DNA of 64,000 nt, taken from contig NC_134398.1 in assembly GCF_050003625.1 (NCBI RefSeq), positions 105,934,578-105,998,577 of the forward strand, written 5' to 3'. Below the pieces are notes generated by a model. The model saw nothing but the letters and a program-made list of their open reading frames with translations. It was not told where the DNA came from and ran no database searches. Position numbers and translations under genes: made by a program. Each line of letters opens with the position of its first letter. Positions within the stretch are counted from its first letter, which is position 1. Origin of the DNA: Haematobia irritans. Taxonomy: Eukaryota; Arthropoda; Insecta; Diptera; Muscidae. Shown here piece after piece: positions 33,681-44,318 of this stretch.

Positions 33681-34278
33681 TAATTGACGTAAACGTGCTT
33701 TAGAATAAAGATACTTACCTACAGCAACACAATGTTTTTTAATGAATCTTTTCGAGGGAGCGCGAAGAATATTTTCGGGCGTACTTGCGATTTAGAGATC
33801 CGTGTTCTTTAAGGACCAATATGACAATAATATTAGATTCTATTTATATTTGTATACTTATTTGGTTTTTTCTTGTCTAGTAACGTAAACAATATACATA
33901 TGTTGTTTGGTTGCCATGTGTTGAGCAATTACTTAGTGTACCAAAAACTATAACTTCTACATTTGTTTCAATTGAATAAAGTAATTGATGGGTTGTGAAT
34001 TCAATTAAAGAGACTTTGGATATTGTAGACAGTTTTCCATTCAACCAATTATTTTCGTAATTGACTTTATAAAAATAGTAGTTAATTTTATTTTTTTATC
34101 CAATTATACCAATAATTGACTTTTTTGTTGCTTCATTTTTTCTGTGTACACTAAGCGAAAAATGTTCGATTTTGATGGTTGTATTCATGAATCCTGACGT
34201 TAATATTGAACCAACGCACAAATTCGTTGATACAACGAAATGCGTTACGTTGTATTTACGAACAGGAATTAGTCGTAA
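33681..34278. other. AT-rich stretch without genes
   Basis: No gene or clear element is seen. Near 34145 the word tctgtgtacactaagcg resembles a MITE end, and near 34240 words such as cgttgtatttacgaac lead into the repeat block that follows. Confidence 0.4.
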
Positions 34279-35463
34279 ATACAACGATGTCGTTGTATTA
34301 ATGAAGTCTGTTCGTTGTATTGATGACGCTCGTTCGTTGTATTGATGATGTCAAATCGTTATATTAATGAAATCTGATCGTTATATTCATGACGCCTGAT
34401 CGTTATATTAATGACGCCACATCGTCAAATTAATGAATCCTGATCGTTATATTGATGACGCCTTATCGTTGTATGAATGACGTCTGATCATTGTAATTAC
34501 GACGACTGATCGTTGTATTTATGATCAGTGATTGTATTTAATTTTAATAATTGTAATTTTTTATTCAAATTTTCAAGTATTTCTTGTGCTACAATAAAAA
34601 CTTTACATATACACTAAAAAAAATATTGGCCTAATATGGAAGATTATGCATCTTAAATTTTAGGACTCGAAATTTACGCAATGCTAAGGACAAAATTCTT
34701 TCAAATAATGACCTTTTAGTTAAAAGAAAGTTTATAATCCTTGCTTCAAAATCTTTTTAAATTAAATTTAGGACACAAATCTTGAAATTTTGCGTCCCTC
34801 TGTTGAAGTAAGGCAAATGTTCCTTAAAATAAATAAAAACGATGTCGTTGTATTAATGAAGTCTGTTCGTTGTATTGATGACGCTCGTTCGTTGTATTGA
34901 TGATGTCAAATCGTTGTATTAATGAAATCTGATCGTTATATTCATGACGCCTGATCGTTATATTAATGACGCCACATCGTCATATTAATGAATCCTGATC
35001 GTTATATTGATGGCGCCTTATCGTTGTATTAATGACGTCTGATCATTGTAATTACGACGACTGACCGTTGTATTTATGATCAGTGATTGTATTTATTGAT
35101 ATATTTTCCTAACCATATACTTACCAAAAATCCGTAATAAAGTGAGTGTATTTAATTTTAATAATTGTAATTTTTTATTCAAATTTTCAAGTATTTCTTG
35201 TGCTACAATAAAAACTTTACATATACACTAAAAAAATATTGGCCTAATATGGAAGATTATGCATCTTAAATTTTAGGACTCGAAATTTACGCAATGCTAA
35301 GGACAAAATTCTTTCAAATAATGACATTTTAATTAAAAGAAAGTTTATAGTCCTTGCTTCAAAAATTTTTAAAATTAAATTTAGGACACAAATCTTGAAA
35401 TTTTGCGTCCCTCTGCTGAAGTTGTAGATCTTTGAAGTAAGGCAAATGTTCCTTAAAATAAAG
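34279..35463 (+). repeat. ~0.6 kb tandem duplication containing ~19-bp repeats
   Basis: The sequence from aacgatgtcgttgtattaat at 34279 to ttccttaaaataaa near 34838 is repeated from about 34843 to 35463 with few changes. The second unit has an extra ~57 bp near 35098-35150 and about 13 bp near 35422. The front part of each unit is a run of degenerate words of the type gatcgttatattaatgacgcc. The back part is the start of the MITE annotated at 35226. Confidence 0.85.
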
Positions 35464-36109
35464 AAAAACATTTTTAATTTAAAGAAATCGTCTTAACGCA
35501 ACTGACATATTGAATTTTTAAATTTAAGATAAAAATGCTTCAAATATAGGCTAAGATTTATTTTAAGGATTTGAATCTTTGGTTTAACGTTTTTTAACAT
35601 TAAGAAAACAGTTTTTACTTTGAAGTACTTGGCATAATTTGGATTTTGAAACTGGAATTTGTTTGTACATGAATACCTTTATTAATATATCGCAAACAGA
35701 GAATAAAAATTCGATGAATGAGATCTGTATCCAATTTTATCGATCCTACACACAAAGAAAATTTCATTAAAATTAAGCCAACGAAAATTTGTCATTGATA
35801 TAACGAAACATTTTCATTAATACAATGAAAATATTCGTTAATAGTACGAAGTGTTACATTGATTAACAGAAAATTCGTTATAATAACGAAACAATTCATT
35901 GTATTAACGAATTGTTTTCATTGGCTCACTTTTAATGACACATTTCGTTAATATAACAAAACTTTTTCTATCAGTGTAGATTTAAAGCCAGAGAGGTCCC
36001 TAAAAAATGCCTTTATTTTAAAGAAGCCGCATCTTTGGCTCGGAATCAATACCAAAATCCATAAAGGAAGGTCAAAATCTTTGGATCCAAGTAAACTTGT
36101 TTTTGAGTG
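35226..36109. mobile_element. TA-flanked MITE (copy C) with nested copy B
   Basis: Flanked by TA at 35224-35225 and 36110-36111. The ends read CACTAAAAAAATATTGG and, inverted, CACTCAAAAACAAG. Internal words such as ttaggactcgaaatttacgc and ggatttgaatctttgg are typical of a fly MITE with no coding. It is split by the 228-bp MITE at 35749-35976. A truncated second copy of its start is at about 34616-34838, made by the tandem duplication. Confidence 0.65.
35749..35976 (-). mobile_element. TA-flanked MITE, 228 bp (copy B)
   Basis: The reverse complement of copy A, of identical length, flanked by TA at 35747-35748 and 35977-35978. It sits inside another MITE (35226-36109), so it is the younger of the two. 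Confidence 0.85.
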
Positions 36110-36659
36110 TATAATCGCTTAAATCAATGAGTATTAAATTGTACGACATAAAGGAATATTGAGTTTTAATAATTCAGAGTTTTTCATTTACATTTTCACA
36201 ACTACTTTTCATCGTTTAATAAACAAATTACACATATAATCTTTTAAATTAGTGAGTAGAAAAAATCTTTAAATAAAGAATATTTATTTCTACAATTTCA
36301 AACTTTTTCAAAAATAGGTTTAATTGAATTACAAAAATAATGTCTCATATAATGTTTGAGGTAGTTACTTAATTTTTTTAGAATTAAAAAAATAATTATA
36401 GGAGCTTTTATATTATAAAGGAACTATTTTTTCTTTCTTTTTGGTCACATTAAACTGAAGAGATTTCTGATAACAATGAAGTGACCTTCCATTTTCGATA
36501 TTATGGAGATATTTTTCTATAAAAGTTCAAAATGGTAAACAAGCTTGCGGATATTGAACATTAAACAAGTGAAAAGGTTTAAAGCACAAATCCATAGCTC
36601 GACAAAAAAATGTGCAAGGGAGAAAATATCCATCCAAGTATACGTAAAACTTGATAATT
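36110..36659. other. AT-rich stretch without genes
   Basis: Nothing recognisable. It lies downstream of the last exon of the minus-strand gene beginning at 36660. Confidence 0.4.
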
Positions 36660-36890
36660 TTAAAATTGTCTTTGTTGGAATGGTTGGATTGGCTCACCTC
36701 TTTTTATAAAGAAATCCACATGTTCTTCTATGGCCTGCAAGTTTTCGGTCACATAAATAAACGACTCTTGTGAATCCTTTATAGAATAGCGGCCATGTGA
36801 AATTTTCCCATCACTTCCTTTTCGTTGAAATTTTTTTTGTGGGATATAAATATCCACTAAAGCTCCATAACAACTTTAAGACGCATTCAT
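36660..36890 (-). pseudogene. Uncharacterised gene, exon D (C-terminal part)
   Basis: The minus-strand frame reads VDIYIPQKKFQRKGSDGKIS, then HGRYSIKDSQESFIYVTENL and AIEEHVDFFIKRGEPIQPF. I recall a similar ending in an expanded family of uncharacterised insect proteins, but I cannot name it. A possible acceptor (ttttaatatag) precedes it at about 36900. The frame entered from exon C does not match without a frameshift, so this is a damaged or differently spliced exon. Confidence 0.5.
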
Positions 36891-36975
36891 CTTTTCCTAT
36901 ATTAAAATTGAGAAAAGAAATTATATAAATAAAATTCAAAACTATATTATATTTTCGAGCATTATTTTACTTTAC

Positions 36976-37138
36976 CTTCTTTGAAATTGTGTTTTTCAAT
37001 CGTCCCTAAGACTTGCTTCGACCTTTCGTCATCAATAGCCAACTGGTTCTTCATGTATTCGAGGAGTTTCTCCATCTTTTCATCAAAATCCACCATGTGT
37101 GAAGCATTTTTCTGCACAACTGCAAAGTCCAGATCAAT
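36976..37138 (-). pseudogene. Uncharacterised gene, exon C
   Basis: A 163-nt exon on the minus strand, bounded by an acceptor (tttattt-AG) at 37139-37140 and a donor (AAG-GTAAA) at 36975-36974. It encodes IDLDFAVVQKNASHMVDFDE, then KMEKLLEYMKNQLAIDDERS, a probable helix. It joins exon B (ending at 46234) in phase 0. Gypsy 2 has put 9 kb into the intron boundary between B and C. Confidence 0.6.
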
Positions 37139-37223
37139 CTAAATAAATTCCAAATTGTTTGCTAAATAAATTCAGTTATTAACTTTTTATTTTAATAATA
37201 AATATAATAAATTTCACTTACCA

Positions 37224-39171
37224 TGTAATGGTATTTGCTGAGGTGTCGAAATGGATTTAATTACGTCGAAACCTAAAAGGACGGCACGTTCTAACATAGG
37301 CTATAACTCGCCGGAAGGGTTGGGTTCTTGTCTTTATTTTTCGAACTGTACCAAAACAAAACTCGGACGTGCCATAATTATATATAAAACTTGTATAAAA
37401 ATAAATATATACCGGACGGACATTATATCGGACAAACTGAAACTAATTTTCTTTAAACATCTTCATTCATCTTATTTGGACCTGTAGATGTTAATAGATC
37501 TGTGCCCACTCCAGCCGTTGTCCTCAAGACACCGCTTAAAATTTTACTGAGGACCCCATACCCATATGATACCTTAGTTTTGGCTCTCTGTTAACTTACT
37601 AAAAGAATTATTCCATTTTAAATTTAAAAATATTTATTCTAATACAACAATTTCATTCATTAGGCATAGAGCGAATAGTATAATTATCTTTCTTTTTAAT
37701 AAACCAAATGCAAAATAATTTATGTTAAGTAATCAATTATCAAAAAGAATATAAAATAGAAAATAAGAAACAAATTTACTGTTACAGATACATCCATAAA
37801 CTGCTTCAAAATGCTGAGGCCTCTGCAGATTGTCGCCTTGTTGTATGGGAAATATTTATGTATGCCGTGAATTAAATATGAATGTTAAGTCTAATACAAA
37901 ATTTAAACGAAATGTTAATAACAGAAAATATTGACTTGCAAATATACATATATACATTTATGAAATTAATTTTGTTTGTACACACTCACTCCGTCAACAA
38001 ATTATGGGACAGACATATATCTCTGATAAATGTAGAGGGAAGAATGTAAAAAAAACATCATACATTGATCAAAGCTAACATGTTTGTCTGTCCCAACAAC
38101 AACAATTAAAGTGAGTAAAATAGAGTAATGAAAGTTAACACTCCATGAGGAGAAAACAAGCTTAATCGAGAACATCAAAAATATCAATGAATGAAGCTGA
38201 GTGATTATTCATTCATAATTTGTTGGAAAAATTAGCTTTTGACCCAGAGCTGGGAGTATTAGAATTCTGATCATGTAATACATTTTGATTTATGATTTTG
38301 TGTGAAATATTGCGAATTGAAAATTCTTTCACTTATACCACCTTGGTGATCACAAAGCTTAATATTCACGGGTATCGAAATAGTAGATTAAATGGACCTT
38401 GTAAATGTTGTTAGGAGTACAAATGACGGCATTTTTCAAATAAAACTACACTTCAAGATCATTCTCGGGGTCCAAAAATGGTTTTATGGGAATCCGATCC
38501 GCATGGTACTAATCACAGGGAGTTTCAATAAGAGGGTTTCCCAAAACTATAAGAAAAAAAATATTTCCCTATAGATTTCACTAATATTAATAAAATTCTG
38601 AGCCATTTTACCTTTTTCGATTTCGGGGCAATGTGTGTAAAATGTTTTAATGAAATTAAATATTGAAACTTTCCTGAATTTTAGAATACAGTTTTGAAAT
38701 CTTATGCAATCACAAATTAACAAAATTAGCACCGTATCAAATGATCTGCTCTCGATAATAACTGGTTTAGAATGAATGTGTCCATTGAAATTTTATTTGA
38801 TCAAAGCCTAATAGGACAGTCATGTATCTCACTCCGAAAACGGTACTTCTCATTCATAAAAATCTCTCATTCATAGAACCTTCTCATTCATAAATGAGAA
38901 TTCGTCTATCCCCTCTATCACCTTCCTCTATCAATCAGCCCATTGAGAAAACAGTTGCCGTATAATACATAGCTTCTCACACGTTTTTGAATTGGTCGGT
39001 GTTAAAGTGGAATAACTCCACCAAAATAAAATAGGCAAACAAAAAAAATATAATTCAACAGAGAAAGCTAAAATATTTCGCAAAAACAGTAAAACTCATA
39101 GGTTCTAGCAAGGCATTTAAATGAAAGAAAACTAGAAAAATATTCAAAGGCCGTAAGTATATACCGTCACA
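37224..39171 (-). repeat. Gypsy 2 LTR (3' LTR in element sense), 1948 bp
   Basis: Nearly identical to 44319-46231. The clearest differences are about 31 bp near 38875-38910 and about 8 bp near 38297 that are present here and absent in the other LTR, plus scattered single changes. An open frame inside (38002-38187, minus) is repeated in the other LTR because it is a copy, not because it is a gene. Confidence 0.95.
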
Positions 39172-39233
39172 AAACAGATAGATTTTCGTTAACCTTAATA
39201 GAAAATATAGCTGGAAACGGTATATTTCTATGC

Positions 39234-40613
39234 TCAACTAGGTTTCAGATCTTTATAGTGAAATTTACCAATAATATTGCCCTTCATGTCTGAAATTTCG
39301 TAATAACAGTTACCGATACGCTTCACTATTCTTGATTTTAACCATTTCGGAGCTAATTTTGAATTAAAGTCGTCACTTTTCTTACTAAGGACAAAGTTTC
39401 TTCTATATATCTCGTCACCTTCTTTATATGCTATTGATCTGGACCGTAAATTATAAGATTTCTGGTAAGAATTAAAAGCTGTTTCCAAGTTCTCTTTAAC
39501 TTTCTCCCTTATAAATTGTAATTTGTCACCGTGATTTATGGTCTCACCTTCCTCTAATGAATTTAGTCGTCGCAGTAACTCATATGACTTGCCGTGAGTT
39601 ATCATTGGATTTCCAAAGAGAACATGGTAGGGGGAATATCCAATAGAGGCGTGGACGAGACTTCGTAGAGCTACTGCTATGTGGTCCAGATGTAGATCCC
39701 ACTCCCGTTGGTCCTGTTTCAAATAGGAACGTACGGAAGCCAATATGGAACGATTAAGTCTCTCTGAGGCATTAGCCTGGGGACTGTAGGGGGCAGTGTA
39801 AATATGCTGAATGGCATATTTTGCTAGTAAATCGTTAAATTGCACTGACCGAAATTGGCTCCCATTGTCCGTGACCACATATTCAGGGATACCAAACAAA
39901 GAAAAAACAAAAGACTGCAGAAAACCTATAATCTCAGAAGTCGTAAACTTCTTCAGGGCCTTAAGGATTGGATACTTCGCAAAATGGTCCAATACCACTA
40001 ATATTCCAACATGTCCACGTTTTGAACGTGGATATGGGCCGAGAAAGTCCATATAAATTCTTTGAAATGGTCTTTCACTTACTACCCTATTACCCATTAG
40101 TGGCCGAAGTACTATATTTGGTGCTTTGGATTGTTTGCACTCAGTACATTTCCCTATGAACTCACGAACATTTGCAGACATTTTTGGCCAGAACAAATTT
40201 CTCCGCAGTTTTTCAAGAGTTTTCCCTATGCCTGAATGACCTGAAGTTGGCGATGAATGGTACTGCTGAATAATGTCATGCACCAGTTCACTCGGTACCC
40301 ATAACTTCCACATCGTAGCCTCAATCTGTAGGCTACCTTTGCGGTGTTCGATGGAAAATTTAAAGCCTTGCAGCTTTAGGGACCACCTTGCTAACCGACC
40401 GTTCAGGTCGGACTGCCGGTGTTCGATGGAAAATTTAAAGCCTTGCAGCTTTAGGGACCACCTTGCTGACCGACCGTTCAGGTCGGACTGCCGCATAAGC
40501 CATTGCAGGCTTGCGTGGTCAGTGACGACCTTGAATGGGTGTCCCTCCACGTATTCCCTAAACTTTTCGATAGATTTTATTGCGGCCAAACATTCAAGTT
40601 CAAGTTGAAGCAT
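39234..40613 (-). pseudogene. Gypsy 2 RNase H and integrase, with a 75-bp internal duplication
   Basis: A 459-residue open frame. The RNase H end (LECLAAIKSIEKFREYVEG, HASLQWLMRQSDLNGRSARW) is followed by an in-frame repeat of QSDLNGRLARWSLKLQGFKF. Then a deletion joins IEHRKGS to ATMWKLWVPSE. The H2C2 finger is intact (GHSGIG with CTECK). The DDE core shows MDFLGPYPRSKRG, VVTDNGSQF and NASERLNRS. The C-terminus has NLRSRSIAYKEGDEIYRRNF and a GNCYYEISDMKG chromodomain-less tail. It starts abruptly because of a frame-changing deletion around 40605. Confidence 0.92.
40342..40491 (-). repeat. 75-bp tandem duplication in the Gypsy 2 RNase H region
   Basis: Two adjacent 75-bp copies (40342-40416 and 40417-40491) differ by only a base or two. 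As 75 is a multiple of three, the frame stays open and 25 residues (starting QSDLNGR) are repeated. It disturbs the end of the RNase H fold. Confidence 0.95.
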
Positions 40614-41383
40614 CGCATTGGATTACGAATAGCTTATCAAAGTTGGGTGTAACCAAGACGGGAGCACTAGTCAATCTAACTTTTAGTGCCTCAAAGGCAA
40701 CCTGTGCCTCTTTCGTCCATACAAATGTTCTCGCCTTCTTCGTAAGGTCAGATATTGGAGCGGTTAATTCAGAAAAATTGTCTAGGAAACGCCTATACCA
40801 GCTGGCGAGGCCTAAAAACTGGCGTACTTCGCGGACTGATTTTGGCGGTGGTAGATCTTATCGCCGAAATTTTTTCCGGGTCTGACTTAATCACGCCGTT
40901 TCCTATGACATACCCAAGGTATTTTACCTCTTTCAGACACCATCGACACTTTCGAATATTTAAGGTTAACCCCGCTTTTCGTAAACAGTAAGCAACCTCA
41001 ACCAAGAGATCTAAGTGACTTTGGAATGTATGGGACACTAAAAGGAGATCATCCAAATAAATAAATACTTGACTCCTGAGAGTGGGAGGGATGACAGCAT
41101 CCATAAGTCGGCTCATAGTTTGGGGAGCATTTGTAAGACCAAAAGGCATCACCCGATATCTGTACAATGGACGGTTTGGTACAGTGAATGCTGTCATGTC
41201 CTTTGAGCCTGCAGCTAAACCAATTTGCCAAAAGGCATGTTTTAGATCCAAGGAGGTTATGAATTCTGCTTTTGGTAAACGCGACAGTATATTGCTGATT
41301 TTAGGTTGGGGATATGCATCCCTAACCGTTAATGCATTTAACCTCCTTGAATCTAAACACAGCCTTCTCATTTCTCCTAACAA
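40614..41383 (-). pseudogene. Gypsy 2 reverse transcriptase
   Basis: From the MRRLCLDSRRLNALTVRD region through DAYPQPKISNILSRLPKAEF, ITSLDLKHAFWQIGL, MPFGLTNAPQTMSRLMD, the catalytic FIYLDDLLL box and KEVKYLGYVIGNG. The frame shifts near 40860. The connection region continues as VREVRQFLGLASWYRRFLDN and a retained start of RNase H (LFVIQCDAS) before a further deletion near 40605. The palm is intact here, in contrast to Gypsy 1. Confidence 0.9.
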
Positions 41384-41476
41384 GAGTCACAGGACTACTC
41401 CATGGGCAATTGGGTGGTGCCTCTTCTATTACACCCAAACTTAGCATGTCATCAACTTCCTTATGAATGAGCCGTT

Positions 41477-42202
41477 CTATCGCTGGGAAAACAGAGAAGT
41501 ACCTCTGTTTGACTGGTTTGCCCCACTCTCAAGCTCAATGGTATGTTCTATCAGCGTCGTTCGCCCTAATCCCTCGCGTTCAAATGATGGAAAGATATTT
41601 ATCACATCATCCAATTGTTTCCTCATAGCTGAGTCCAAATCGTGACAATCGTTATTATGGGTCATAGTAATAGAGAAGATTTCATTACAATCGAACCTTA
41701 GTAAATTAAAAGATCTTACAAAATCGATGCCCAGATAAAGATCGTTTCGTAAATCTGGAATTATGTACAATTTTATTTCTTCCACTTGCCCTCTAAAATC
41801 AATATCTAAATTTACGAAACCATCAATTTTATACCTGCTGTTGTAATAAATTCATTTAGTTTTCGAAAGGGTATATCCTTGCTTAAAAAATCTTTCGCTG
41901 CCTTTCCAGAAATACATGATATCGACGCCCCAGTGTCAACTAAACCTATCAGATCCATCCCAAATACATTTAATTTTAAATATGGTCTCATATCATTAAA
42001 CGTTTTCTCAATCGCACATATTGAAGATCTTAACTCTTTTTCTACTCGCTTTAACATTGTTCCAGAATCGTCGAAGTCTTATGGTACTTCTCCTTGGTGG
42101 CTTTGATTCTAGCTCCGAAATTGTTATCGATTCCCCGAAAATTCTTCTTCTTGCATTCCTATATCTGATCAACCTCTCGTGATACGGTGTTATATTAGTC
42201 AA
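41477..42202 (-). pseudogene. Gypsy 2 protease region
   Basis: Pieces in several frames. 42202-42008 is a basic leader (RLRRFWNNVKASRKRVK). 42057-41812 holds the retropepsin site in GLVDTGASISCISGKA. 41785-41477 holds the protease tail (KLYIIPDLRNDLYLGIDFVR) and the linker before RT (SFEREGLGRTTLIEHTIE). Two frameshifts break the polyprotein. The order and motifs match Gypsy 1 at 19029-18500. Confidence 0.88.
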
Positions 42203-42264
42203 AGATGGAAGGGGACTAGCAGATAAATGGTCAATCGTTTGAGTGTAAACCGACGAAAAGGTTT

Positions 42265-43824
42265 TTACTTTTGCGAGCGGAGACCGCTCGCTTTGGAGTT
42301 TCCCTGGTTCTTACAGCGAGTGCAATTTGGTTTTAGGATGTTTTCTGCGCCACAACCATAACTGAAAATAGATCGGGTTTCCAAACAGTCCATAAAACCG
42401 TGCCCGACTTTCCTGCAGTTCCAGCAGACTCTATTACAAAATTTCTCTACCTCGGAAACCTCTATTTCGTCTTCATCCTCACCGAAATCGATTTCATTAA
42501 CATGTTTTAGAGTTGACCTAGAGTTATATCTTTCAATCTCATTATTAAGAATCTCTCGTCTTAGTAACAAATGACGAAGATGTGCCACGGATGATACTTC
42601 GATATAAAATAATTCTTTTCTCAAATGAGGTCTCAGGTTCCTCTTTAATAGTTCTACTAAATCTTGTTCTAGTAACGGATACCTCAATCTGTCACAAAGC
42701 TTCAGCACAGCTGCGTAATAATCACCGAAACTCTCACCCGATAATTGCTTTCTTTCTCTGATCATCTCTCTAATATCGCTATCTGTAAGATGGTCAGAGA
42801 AGTATGATCTCAAAGCTGAGCATAACGGTATCCAATCTATTTGTCCAACAAAGTTACGATACCTCCAATACCATTCTTTTGCTCGGCCACATAAAAGAAG
42901 GTGAAAATGATCACATAGCAATTGAAAATCGCCAGCCAAATTATCCGTAGTCAAAGAGGTAATTACATACAAAAACTTTCCAACTGGAAAGTTTGAAGAG
43001 TTACCGTCAAACTTAATATTCCAACTATTAATAACACTTGAAACTTTGCTACTGTTAGCTAATGCCACTGAAGAAATCGTGTTGTTATTGCTAGACTGAT
43101 TCGGATCCACATAATTAAGGTTTGGACGATCATATTCATTATTGAAAGGTATGTATCTGTTAGCACGTTGATGTCTTTGTGGTCTATCATTTGTTGGAGG
43201 TAAAGGATTCTGCGGGATACTGGGTAAATCATATTGGTTATTTGGGGGAAAATTCCCATCTGGAATTTGGGATCTATGAGAAGATCGTCCACTTATCGGT
43301 GGAAAAGTTTCCTGTAGGAAACTGGGCTCATTGTTCCTATTAACATTCAATGCCTCTAATTTTTGAGATAATTGTTCAATGGTTTTATAAATTTTTCTTA
43401 TTTCGGCTGCTAAACCTCCATCTTGTGAAGTAACGCCGTCCTGATTGTTGATAGCATCAATTGCTGTGGAGTTGTTATCACCCATAGGAATCCCATCTAA
43501 ACCATTATTATTTAAGGAAATATCCCTGTTACTATCCATTCCAGCTAATCGACTAACAGAACGGGTCACCCTCATAGTGCTCTTAGATTTAGTTTTCTTT
43601 TTGGTCCCCGTATTCTGATTGTTTCCTAGCCCCGATAATCTAAATTGGGTTAAGGTACTGATGCTAACTGAAGCCTGACATGTGGGACAAAAGGGATTAT
43701 TGTCCGTAAAATTTACTAAACATTGATAATGAAAGGTGTGAAGACAACACGTGGATACTAAACTTTGTAAACTGCCAAAGGGATTGTTGCAAATACCACA
43801 AATCAAATTGAGAGCCGTAGCCAT
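42265..43824 (-). CDS. Gypsy 2 Gag with N-terminal RING-H2 finger
   Basis: Counting from the Met at 43824 (MATALN), about 519 residues are open. Residues 9-49 form a textbook RING-H2: C9, C12, C27, H29, H32, C35, C46 and C49, with the CPTC end common in ubiquitin ligases. A Ser/Asn-rich linker and a helical stretch follow. Then comes the Gag capsid-like domain (SWNIKFDGNSSNFPVGKF, LLCGRAKEWYWRYRNF) and two knuckles, CWNCRKVGHGFMDC and a second array CGAENILKPNCTRC, both near the end. The frame also opens upstream (Met at 43905), but MATALN is the likelier start. The RING call is from cysteine/histidine spacing. Confidence 0.9.
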   Translation of the reverse strand: MATALNLICGICNNPFGSLQSLVSTCCLHTFHYQCLVNFTDNNPFCPTCQASVSISTLTQFRLSGLGNNQNTGTKKKTKSKSTMRVTRSVSRLAGMDSNRDISLNNNGLDGIPMGDNNSTAIDAINNQDGVTSQDGGLAAEIRKIYKTIEQLSQKLEALNVNRNNEPSFLQETFPPISGRSSHRSQIPDGNFPPNNQYDLPSIPQNPLPPTNDRPQRHQRANRYIPFNNEYDRPNLNYVDPNQSSNNNTISSVALANSSKVSSVINSWNIKFDGNSSNFPVGKFLYVITSLTTDNLAGDFQLLCDHFHLLLCGRAKEWYWRYRNFVGQIDWIPLCSALRSYFSDHLTDSDIREMIRERKQLSGESFGDYYAAVLKLCDRLRYPLLEQDLVELLKRNLRPHLRKELFYIEVSSVAHLRHLLLRREILNNEIERYNSRSTLKHVNEIDFGEDEDEIEVSEVEKFCNRVCWNCRKVGHGFMDCLETRSIFSYGCGAENILKPNCTRCKNQGNSKASGLRSQK

Positions 43825-44318
43825 CTTATTTCGATTATGAACAAATTCGATATATATACATACGTAAGTAACTGAGAAGCCAAATCGCGGTATCCAATAG
43901 TACAATATAATATTAGGTGAATGAATGAAAATTGTAAGTGAGAAGTAGGAGTTATTAATGTTAGACTATGAAGAATGCTGGATAACCAAATTATCATAAA
44001 ATGATAAAGTGTTATACTCCAAGCGATCCTAGTATTCATATTCAACAAAAAAACAAACTCCTTAATCCAAGTAGCTATTGCTGAATCTAAAACAAAAAAT
44101 TGTGCAGTGTATTGGGGAAGGTTCCCATTTGATTTCCTTAGCGGACTAGTCCAAAGCACCAATTACAATGGATCTAGTATTTCCAACAAAATTTCACCAA
44201 AATGTACCTTCCGTATACTTTTAAATGAGAGCCTGGCCTATCCTAAAGGACGAAGATGGAAATGTTCTGAAGTCCTTAGAGTATATAGGATAATCAGAGC
44301 ACCACGTTGGGCGCCATT
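43825..44318 (-). promoter_or_regulatory. Gypsy 2 leader with tRNA-Lys-type primer-binding site
   Basis: In element sense, two bases follow the 5' LTR (ending at 44319). Then comes TGGCGCCCAACG, the complement of 44305-44316, the same primer site as Gypsy 1. The rest of the ~480-nt leader has no convincing gene. Confidence 0.88.

Noticed and set aside
34279..34540. CRISPR-like regularly spaced short repeats
   Set aside because: The repeats are degenerate, contiguous, lack distinct spacers of constant length, and sit among insect transposons; they are a short satellite.
38002..38187. Minus-strand frame identical to one at 45098-45283
   Set aside because: Both lie in the LTRs of Gypsy 2 and are identical because LTRs are copies.
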